Source: Ruminococcaceae bacterium UBA1865
GTDB taxonomy: Bacteria; Bacillota; Clostridia; Oscillospirales; Acutalibacteraceae
Assembly (NCBI GenBank): GCA_002338255.1
Contig: DDHX01000064.1
Span: 120,606 to 128,367, forward strand
Direction of reading: 5' to 3'
Length of the DNA: 7,762 nucleotides
Shown here: positions 1-4,640 of the stretch, in pieces
Layout: the number at the start of each line of letters is the position of its first letter
Numbering within the stretch: position 1 is the stretch's first letter
Notes under the pieces: model-generated
Told to the model about the DNA's origin: nothing
Seen by the model: only the letters and a program-made list of their open reading frames with translations
Database searches by the model: none
Program-made: the position numbers and the translations under genes

Positions 1-573
1 AGCGAACAACGCATCACCCTTATTAATGCATTCTCCATCGCCGACGATGTTCTTCGTCAGGGTGTTCAGAGCATCTCCGATTTAATTAAACTGCCCGGCC
101 TTGTCAACCTTGACTTCGCCGACGTTACTGCCGTTATGAAAGACGCCGGCTATGCCCATATGGGCGTCGGAAGAGCTTCCGGTAAGGATAAAGCGGAGAA
201 CGCCGCCAATATGGCTATTTCCAGTCCGCTTCTTGAAACAGCGATTAACGGTGCAAAAGGTGTTATTATCAATATTACTTCATCGCCGGATATCGGTCTT
301 GATGAAATTGAAACTGCGTCATCCATGATTGCCGCTCAGGCACATGAGGAAGCAAATATTATCTGGGGTGCCGCGTTCGATGAAGATATGGACGATGAGA
401 TGAGTGTTACCGTTATCGCAACCGGCTTCTCTACAAATGGCGATGCAGCCTTCGCAAACGAGAAAGAAAAAGTGAGCGAGAAAAAGGACGAGCCCGAGAA
501 AAAGGTCTCCAGAGCAAACCCGATTGATGATGAGGACTTTACTGACATTATGTCGATTTTCAATCGCAAATAA
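1..573 (+). CDS. ftsZ: Cell division protein FtsZ, C-terminal part (5' end outside window)
   Basis: FtsZ is the tubulin-like GTPase that polymerises into the Z-ring at midcell and recruits the division machinery. Only the last 190 residues are visible; the frame is open to the left edge, so the nucleotide-binding half is missing. Seen: the T7 (synergy) loop NLDFADV at visible residues 36-42, whose acidic residues complete the GTPase site of the neighbouring subunit, then the FtsZ C-terminal domain with MGVGRASG, AISSPLLE and SVTVIATGF. A charged Lys/Glu-rich linker (about residues 135-172) leads to the terminal peptide DDEDFTDIMSIFNRK, which normally binds FtsA/SepF-type partners. That tail differs from the textbook D-IP-FLR core but keeps the acidic-hydrophobic-basic pattern. 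An internal ATG at 136 is not a real start, because family homology begins upstream of it. The gene ends with TAA and is followed at once by a terminator. Identification is secure. Confidence 0.97.
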   Translation, partial: SEQRITLINAFSIADDVLRQGVQSISDLIKLPGLVNLDFADVTAVMKDAGYAHMGVGRASGKDKAENAANMAISSPLLETAINGAKGVIINITSSPDIGLDEIETASSMIAAQAHEEANIIWGAAFDEDMDDEMSVTVIATGFSTNGDAAFANEKEKVSEKKDEPEKKVSRANPIDDEDFTDIMSIFNRK

Positions 574-590
574 TTCATAAAAAGTTATGT

Positions 591-627
591 AATGGGCGGA
601 TGCAAAATGCATCCGCCCATTTTATCA
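591..627 (+). terminator. Rho-independent terminator of ftsZ
   Basis: A perfect 14-bp inverted repeat (591-604 with 608-621, containing ATGGGCGGATGC) closes on an AAA loop and is followed by a T-rich tail (TTTTATCATTT). It starts 17 nt after the ftsZ stop codon. The A/T ends of the stem might allow weak function on the other strand, but no - strand gene abuts it. Confidence 0.9.
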
Positions 628-630
628 TTT

Positions 631-741
631 CGCACTCCGGTTGCCCCAAATTCGTTCGGAGAGCGCTTAAATTGCCCCAATTTGCTCAAAAAGAGCCTTG
701 TGGGGTATTTTAGAACGAATTTTAAGAAATATTGCTCAAAA
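631..741. repeat. Cluster of short inverted and direct repeats in the ftsZ-corA intergenic region
   Basis: No gene is supported between 574 and 836. This part holds several nested short repeats: an imperfect hairpin 631-639/657-665 (8 of 9 pairs, CTCCG/CGGAG core), a 10-bp inverted repeat AAATTCGTTC (648-657) with GAACGAATTT (713-722), a small perfect hairpin AAATTG-CCC-CAATTT (669-683), a near direct repeat TTGCCCCAAATT (641-652) and TTGCCCCAATTT (672-683), and a direct repeat TTGCTCAAAA at 682-691 and 732-741. It could be a dispersed intergenic repeat, a structured RNA, or decayed sequence. No function is assigned. Confidence 0.35.
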
Positions 742-755
742 CACCCTGTTATCTC

Positions 756-783
756 TTGTAATCTCGTGATTCTGTGATATAAT
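756..783 (+). promoter_or_regulatory. Sigma-A type promoter for the corA leader and corA
   Basis: A -35 box TTGTAA (756-761) and a perfect -10 TATAAT (778-783) are 16 nt apart, with a TGA extension giving an extended -10 (TGATATAAT, 775-783). Transcription would start near 790, about 45 nt before the leader ORF and about 105 nt before the corA start codon. It is the only good promoter seen ahead of the corA/fumarase-beta/CDF cluster. Confidence 0.75.
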
Positions 784-836
784 AATTAATGCAATATTAC
801 ATTTAATTTAGAATTTAACATATTGGGGGTGGCATT

Positions 837-950
837 GTGAAACCTGACCCTTTAAGTAGATACTTAAACAAATTAAATAAAGGAGATGAGCGCAATGCTG
901 TCCTACTACAAGACGATCGACGGTCACATCTCGCCGATTCCCAATTGTGA
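837..950 (+). CDS. Putative 37-residue leader peptide overlapping the corA start (Mg2+ sensing candidate)
   Basis: A GTG-started ORF of 37 codons preceded by a strong Shine-Dalgarno (GGGGGTGG, 825-832; pairs with the anti-SD allowing one G-U pair) four bases upstream of the GTG. The peptide begins M-K-P-D-P-L-S-R-Y-L-N-K-L-N and is basic; its second half (from about residue 15) is read from the corA SD and the first 56 nt of corA in another frame, and ends at TGA 948-950. Pro-Asp-Pro at codons 3-5 (CCT GAC CCT, 843-851) resembles the start of the enterobacterial MgtL leader (MEPDP), where such sequences destabilise translating ribosomes at low Mg2+. Position ahead of a Mg2+ channel gene, downstream of a good promoter and with its own SD, supports a regulatory leader rather than a functional protein. 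Translation is not proven; the ORF could be fortuitous. Confidence 0.55.
   Translation: MKPDPLSRYLNKLNKGDERNAVLLQDDRRSHLADSQL
849..883 (+). promoter_or_regulatory. Possible alternative hairpins controlling the corA ribosome binding site
   Basis: Directly after the Pro-Asp-Pro codons of the leader lies a perfect 8-bp inverted repeat, TTTAAGTA-GA-TACTTAAA (851-868; as RNA, 7 bp with a 4-nt loop). The segment CCTTTA (849-854) is also complementary to TAAAGG (878-883), which contains the 5' half of the corA SD (AAGGAG, 880-885). The two pairings share 851-854 and cannot coexist: one leaves the corA SD free, the other covers part of it. Both are short and AU-rich, so stability is doubtful. Confidence 0.35.
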
Positions 951-1818
951 ACCTGGCTGTTGGATTAACTGCGTGGCTCCGGATGATGAGGAAATCAACA
1001 GCTTGATTGCTGATTACCAAATTGAACCGGATTTTTTTCGCGCTGCCATGGATGAGGAGGAGTCCTCCCATATTGACTGTGAAGATGAAAACACACTGAT
1101 TATTATTGATATGCCTGTCATTGAAAAGGCGGGCAAAAATATTACTTACACAACCACACCGCTTGGTATTATCCTCACTGAAAAAAACGTGATTACTGTT
1201 TCTACAAAGGAAAATCCGGTCATCAACGAATTTTCGGAGGGCGTCGTAAAAGGGGTTCAGACGAACCTCAAAACCCGTTTTGTTTTGCACTTTATGCTTC
1301 GTGTTGCAACACGGTACTTGCAATATTTAAAGCAAATTGATAAAATCAGCAATTTTGTTGAAAAAGAGCTTCGCAAATCCATGAAAAATTCTGAGCTGAT
1401 TCAACTTTTGGATATTGAAAAATCTCTTGTGTATTTTTCGTCCTCGCTCAAGGCAAACGAAACTACAATTGAAAAAATCATGCGCGGCCGTGTCGTTAAG
1501 CTTTACGACGAGGATCAGGATCTTCTTGAGGATGTACTGATTGAAGTAAAGCAGGCCATTGAAATGTCCAATATTTATTTGAACATTTTATCCGGTACGA
1601 TGGATGCTTTCGCATCGGTTATTTCCAATAATCTGAATATAGTCATGAAAGTGTTGGCTTCCATTACGTTGTTAATGGCAATTCCAACCGTTATTTCCGG
1701 CCTTTACGGTATGAATGTGACCGGTGCGCCGCTCCCATTTTTCTGGTTCCCGGTTTGCTTGGCAGGTGCCATGATGGGCATTGCTTACTTTATTCTAAGA
1801 AAGAAAAATATGTTCTGA
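895..1818 (+). CDS. corA: CorA-family Mg2+ (divalent cation) channel/transporter
   Basis: Predicted pentameric inner-membrane channel admitting Mg2+ (possibly Co2+/Ni2+). The 307-residue product has the family layout: an acidic soluble N-terminal domain (about 1-190, with DEEE-rich stretches that could be divalent sensor sites), a long stalk helix (about 190-248), TM1 at about 250-271 ending in the signature YGMN (GMN at 272-274, the selectivity motif), a very short external loop, TM2 at about 282-301 and a basic tail RKKNMF. The loop reads VTGAPLP and lacks the MPEL that follows GMN in classical CorA. The start was set at ATG 895 because AAGGAG (880-885) is 9 nt upstream; the in-frame ATG at 886 abuts that SD and is unlikely. 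The SD and start lie inside an overlapping leader ORF, suggesting translational control. No M-box riboswitch is seen. It is probably cotranscribed with the two genes downstream. Confidence 0.93.
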   Translation: MLSYYKTIDGHISPIPNCEPGCWINCVAPDDEEINSLIADYQIEPDFFRAAMDEEESSHIDCEDENTLIIIDMPVIEKAGKNITYTTTPLGIILTEKNVITVSTKENPVINEFSEGVVKGVQTNLKTRFVLHFMLRVATRYLQYLKQIDKISNFVEKELRKSMKNSELIQLLDIEKSLVYFSSSLKANETTIEKIMRGRVVKLYDEDQDLLEDVLIEVKQAIEMSNIYLNILSGTMDAFASVISNNLNIVMKVLASITLLMAIPTVISGLYGMNVTGAPLPFFWFPVCLAGAMMGIAYFILRKKNMF

Positions 1819-1856
1819 CTGGTAGCCCGTACAGTATACCGAATGCAAATAAATTG

Positions 1857-1883
1857 ATAGGGAACTGCATTGCAGTTCCCTAT
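1857..1883 (+). terminator. Perfect 27-bp palindrome between corA and the fumarase beta gene (attenuator/terminator or operator)
   Basis: Arms of 13 bp (1857-1869 and 1871-1883, ATAGGGAACTGCA and its complement) flank a single T. As RNA this gives an 11-bp stem with a 5-nt loop. The tail after the stem (TCTGATAATTG) lacks a T-tract, unlike the other terminators in the window, so complete termination is doubtful. Lying 22 nt before the next start codon, it may be a partial terminator lowering downstream expression, an mRNA-stabilising hairpin, or a protein-binding site. Confidence 0.5.
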
Positions 1884-1904
1884 TCTGATAATTGTGAGGT
1901 TAGC

Positions 1905-2435
1905 ATGAACAGACTGCGGATTCATACACAAGACATAGCCGAATCGGCAAAAATGCTCCGGGCGGGTGATCAGATTCTTTTAAGCGGTACCATCTATACT
2001 GCGCGTGATGCTGCGCATAAGCGGCTTTTTACTTTGCTTGACAGCGGGGAGCAACTGCCGTTTGAGCTGAAGGACGCTTCAATCTACTATGCCGGCCCAA
2101 CGCCGGCTCCCGCTAACCTGCCAATCGGTGCCTGCGGCCCCACCACCTCTTCACGCATGGACGTGTTTACTCCGCGGCTGCTCGACCTTGGTCTGAAATG
2201 CATGATTGGCAAAGGAGGACGTTCGCCCGAGGTAGTGGAGGCAATCCGGCGCAACAATGCGGTTTATCTGTGTGCAATTGGCGGAGCAGGTGCTTTGGCG
2301 GCGAAATGTGTGCGTTCGTTGGAAGTAATCGCTTTTCCAGATCTTGGCTGCGAATCAATTAAAAAACTGCAAATAGAAGATTTTCCGCTGTTCACTGCAA
2401 TAGATTGTGGCGGCGGCAGTCTTTTCGAGGGATAG
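1905..2435 (+). CDS. Class I fumarate hydratase / tartrate dehydratase beta subunit (C-terminal domain), without adjacent alpha subunit
   Basis: Beta subunit of the two-subunit Fe-S hydro-lyases that interconvert fumarate and malate (FumA-type) or dehydrate L-tartrate (TtdB-type). The 176 residues match the usual family size and carry its conserved blocks: SGTIYTARDAAHKR (27-40), YYAGPTPAP (61-69), GACGPTTSSRMD (75-86), LGLKCMIGKGGRS (95-107) and CAIGGAGALAAK (123-134). The start is ATG 1905, with TGAGGT four bases upstream; the frame runs open further back to 1755 but that part overlaps corA and has no family similarity. The alpha subunit, which holds the [4Fe-4S] cluster, normally sits just upstream; here corA does, and no alpha gene is in the window, so activity depends on an alpha encoded elsewhere. 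Fumarase versus tartrate dehydratase cannot be decided. The stop is 2 nt before the CDF start, implying coupled translation. Confidence 0.9.
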   Translation: MNRLRIHTQDIAESAKMLRAGDQILLSGTIYTARDAAHKRLFTLLDSGEQLPFELKDASIYYAGPTPAPANLPIGACGPTTSSRMDVFTPRLLDLGLKCMIGKGGRSPEVVEAIRRNNAVYLCAIGGAGALAAKCVRSLEVIAFPDLGCESIKKLQIEDFPLFTAIDCGGGSLFEG

Positions 2436-2437
2436 AA

Positions 2438-3616
2438 ATGTTTAATTTTATAATACAAAAGTTTGTTAAGGATTATCAAAATACAGAGGATATCAAAGTG
2501 CGTGAGCGCTACGGCAAGTTTGCGGGCGCTGTTGGGATCGCTACGAATATCCTGTTGTTTTTGATGAAAATCATTACAGGTATCATGTTTAATAGTATTT
2601 CAATTACGGCAGACGCAATCAACAACCTGTCCGATTCAGGTTCTTCGATTGTCACGCTGGTAGGCTTCAAGATGGCCGGAAAACCCGCTGATCAGGAGCA
2701 TCCCTATGGTCACGCGCGCATTGAATATCTGTCCGGACTAATCGTTTCCTTTGTTATTTTAATCATTGGCTTCCAGTTGGCACAAAGCTCATTTGGCAAG
2801 ATATTGAACCCGAAAGATGCCGAATTCAGCGTTATTGCCATTGTGGTGTTAATCGTTTCCGCTTTGATTAAGGTTTGGCAGTGCATGTTTTATAAAAAGG
2901 TTGGAAAGATTATTAGCTCCACTACGCTTACTGCGACTGCTACTGACAGCATGAACGACGTTTTTTCAACACTTGCTGTACTTGCCGGCATTTTAATTAC
3001 CTACTTTACTCATTTTAATCTTGACGGCTACATGGGCTTGGTCGTCGCTATTCTTATTATGGTTACCGGTGTGAGACTGATTATTGACACCAGCAATCCA
3101 CTATTAGGAATGGCACCATCCAAGGAACTTGTCGATGAAATTTACAAGAAAATTATGAGCTACGACGGTATTTTGGGAATGCATGACTTGAACGTCCACA
3201 ATTACGGGCCGATGCGCCGTTTTGCCTCTGCTCACTGTGAGGTTCCTGCGGGGCAGGATATTATGGTCAGCCACGATATCATCGATAATATTGAGCGTGA
3301 CTTCCTGAGCCAAATGGGTATTCATCTGGTCATTCATCTTGACCCGATTGTCACCAATGACGAGCGTACCAATACACTGAAAGCAAAGGTTGAGGAACTC
3401 ATCAAAAGCATTTCTCCACAAATCAGCATGCACGATTTTCGCGTTGTGTGGGGCACTACGCACTCTAACCTCATTTTTGACGTGTGTGTATCCTTTGGAT
3501 TTTCAATCAGTGACAGCGAGCTGACCAGTTTGATTTCGGAGAAAATCAGTCAGCTTGATTCGACTTATTTTGTCGTTCTCACCATTGACCATGACTATGT
3601 GCCAACGGACGAATAA
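2438..3616 (+). CDS. Cation diffusion facilitator (CDF) family metal efflux transporter, long form with tandem C-terminal domains
   Basis: Proton-coupled exporter of a divalent transition metal. The 392-residue product has six predicted helices (about 27-50, 52-78, 97-119, 131-151, 163-190, 198-216). The membrane metal site is N62-x3-D66 in TM2 (INNLSD) and D170-x3-D174 in TM5 (DSMND), an N-D-D-D set like Mn2+ exporters of the MntE type rather than the H/D set of Zn2+ exporters; HPYGHAR (88-94) follows TM2. The cytoplasmic part appears to hold two related domains: 228-305 (MHDLNV ... VIHLDP) and 311-388 (MHDFRV ... VLTIDHD); ordinary CDF proteins of about 300 residues have one. The start at ATG 2438 is supported by GAGGGA (2427-2432), which lies inside the end of the fumarase beta gene. 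Mn2+ as substrate is inferred; Fe2+, Co2+ or Zn2+ are possible. Confidence 0.93.
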   Translation: MFNFIIQKFVKDYQNTEDIKVRERYGKFAGAVGIATNILLFLMKIITGIMFNSISITADAINNLSDSGSSIVTLVGFKMAGKPADQEHPYGHARIEYLSGLIVSFVILIIGFQLAQSSFGKILNPKDAEFSVIAIVVLIVSALIKVWQCMFYKKVGKIISSTTLTATATDSMNDVFSTLAVLAGILITYFTHFNLDGYMGLVVAILIMVTGVRLIIDTSNPLLGMAPSKELVDEIYKKIMSYDGILGMHDLNVHNYGPMRRFASAHCEVPAGQDIMVSHDIIDNIERDFLSQMGIHLVIHLDPIVTNDERTNTLKAKVEELIKSISPQISMHDFRVVWGTTHSNLIFDVCVSFGFSISDSELTSLISEKISQLDSTYFVVLTIDHDYVPTDE

Positions 3617-3639
3617 ACAAAGATCAGCTTGTTTATCCC

Positions 3640-3668
3640 TTGTATTCCTATGCTGCGAGTGATATTAT
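3640..3668 (+). promoter_or_regulatory. Promoter for the membrane protein gene at 3699
   Basis: A -35 TTGTAT (3640-3645) and -10 TATTAT (3663-3668) are 17 nt apart, with a TGA extension (TGATATTAT, 3660-3668) like that of the corA promoter. The overlapping TATAAT at 3666-3671 is an alternative -10 but would give a 20-nt spacer. The start site would fall near 3674-3675, about 25 nt before the start codon. Confidence 0.6.
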
Positions 3669-3698
3669 AATTGCAAATAGTAATATCAAGGGAGAATA

Positions 3699-4442
3699 AT
3701 GATGGAAAAAGTAAAAAAGTTTGTTGTTTTACCATTGGGATTGTTTATTGGAAGCTTGGTCTTGAGTTTACATAGAAATCCGTGGGGATACTTGCGTAAT
3801 TTCCGGCTTGATTTTTGGCAGAAGACGGGGTATTTTTTTCTTAATCTGTTTGGCTCCGCAGCATTTATTCTTTTGATTGCAATGCTGTTTGTTTTTGTTT
3901 TTACAAACAGAAATATAGCGGATCTTTTCAAAAAGCCCGCGTTGAAAGCAATGGGGATTGTCTTTGCCGCCGAATTAACAGCAAAGTTTTTGCTGACTGT
4001 TGTCCTGATGCCGTCGCTGAACCGTACTGAACTTGAAGCGGCAAAAAACGGAATAAGGATGAACGAGTGGTACATGGTGTTTGTCCATGGTCTGCCTACT
4101 ATAATTGTTGGCTTTGGGGTTGTTTATTTCACGCTCAGATTGCTGATTAAGCCGCTGAATCTAAGCTTTTCATTTCATGGGGCTGCATTTTTTCTGATAC
4201 TAATTCTCAATCTTGCAATGCCCATCCTTGAATCGTATGGTACGCTTCAATTTGTCAATCATATTAATGCATCCGGTGGTGCTACCCTGGAAACGGTTCA
4301 AGTTTTTAACCTGACTGTTGGCTTGAACGTGTTTAATGCAGTATTGACTGTTATTTCAGCGATAATTGGCACAATGATAGAGGCGCTTATCTTTTTCTTT
4401 TTCAACCGCTGTATCAAACAAAATCAAACAGAAGCCGTATAA
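3699..4442 (+). CDS. Multi-pass membrane protein of unknown function
   Basis: I do not recognise the family. The 247-residue product is strongly hydrophobic with about six predicted helices: roughly 8-24, 45-69, 84-104, 125-148, 158-178 and 203-235. Between helices 3 and 4 lies a polar segment (NRTELEAAKNGIRMNEW, about 108-124), and between helices 5 and 6 another (about 180-202); the N-terminus is Lys-rich and the C-terminus polar (NRCIKQNQTEAV). No catalytic motif, metal-binding signature or ATPase motif is visible. AAGGGAG (3688-3694) serves two tandem ATGs, 3699 and 3702; the second has the better spacing (7 nt against 4), so the product may be one residue shorter. The gene has its own promoter and a strong terminator, so it looks like a single-gene unit independent of the CDF gene before it and htpG after it. 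Confidence 0.8.
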   Translation: MMEKVKKFVVLPLGLFIGSLVLSLHRNPWGYLRNFRLDFWQKTGYFFLNLFGSAAFILLIAMLFVFVFTNRNIADLFKKPALKAMGIVFAAELTAKFLLTVVLMPSLNRTELEAAKNGIRMNEWYMVFVHGLPTIIVGFGVVYFTLRLLIKPLNLSFSFHGAAFFLILILNLAMPILESYGTLQFVNHINASGGATLETVQVFNLTVGLNVFNAVLTVISAIIGTMIEALIFFFFNRCIKQNQTEAV

Positions 4443-4492
4443 ATGGCGGTGCTTTTCTTTGTACTGCAAAGATTAATTAGATTCGCCAATTC

Positions 4493-4528
4493 GCGCCGCA
4501 GGAGGAATCCCGCGGCGCTTTTGTTTTC
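4493..4528 (+). terminator. Rho-independent terminator of the membrane protein gene
   Basis: A 7-bp GC-only stem GCGCCGC/GCGGCGC (4493-4499 with 4512-4518) continues after an A-C mismatch with 3 more pairs (GGA/TCC) closing on a GGAA tetraloop, and is followed by TTTTGTTTT. The AGGAGG in the stem-loop (4500-4505) resembles an SD but has no start codon after it and is taken as chance. Confidence 0.9.
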
Positions 4529-4556
4529 CGCAACAAAAAATTAACAAATTATCTAC

Positions 4557-4585
4557 TTGAAATTTCTCTTACAATGTAATAAAAT
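4557..4585 (+). promoter_or_regulatory. Sigma-A promoter of htpG
   Basis: A -35 TTGAAA (4557-4562) and -10 TAAAAT (4580-4585) are exactly 17 nt apart, each one base from consensus. The start site is expected near 4591-4592, inside the CIRCE operator, so a repressor bound there would block initiation. Confidence 0.75.
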
Positions 4586-4589
4586 AGTT

Positions 4590-4616
4590 TTAGCACTTAA
4601 ACATGCAGAGTGCTAA
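4590..4616. promoter_or_regulatory. CIRCE element (HrcA operator) upstream of htpG
   Basis: TTAGCACTT, a 9-nt spacer, then GAGTGCTAA: this matches the CIRCE consensus TTAGCACTC-N9-GAGTGCTAA at 17 of 18 arm positions (the last base of the left arm is T instead of C). The symmetry extends 2 bp further on each side (4588-4618). It overlaps the predicted start site and ends 24 nt before the htpG start codon. HrcA, the heat-shock repressor whose folding depends on GroEL, is the known CIRCE ligand. Confidence 0.93.
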
Positions 4617-4640
4617 AATTAATGAACAGAGGGTATTGAT

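Noticed and set aside
592..777. 61-codon + strand ORF after ftsZ
   Set aside because: It begins inside the ftsZ terminator hairpin, has no SD, and runs through a repeat-rich intergenic region and the corA -35 and spacer.
886..894. Upstream ATG of corA at 886
   Set aside because: The ATG abuts the AGGAG at 881-885, leaving no spacer; ATG 895 has correct spacing to that SD.
784..894. M-box (ykoK) Mg2+ riboswitch in the corA leader
   Set aside because: The leader from the predicted start site is only about 105 nt, much of it the leader ORF, and shows none of the conserved M-box helices or purine-rich core that I can recognise.
808..1323. 171-codon - strand ORF opposite corA
   Set aside because: It is an antisense shadow of a well-supported coding region, with no plausible family similarity.
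1755..1904. N-terminal extension of the fumarase beta ORF
   Set aside because: The extra 50 codons overlap the corA 3' end and the palindrome, lack family similarity and have no SD; ATG 1905 follows TGAGGT.
3613..3636. ATAAACAA/TTGTTTAT inverted repeat as a CDF terminator
   Set aside because: The 8-bp stem is AT-rich with an 8-nt loop, includes the end of the coding sequence and has no T-tract; too weak to call.
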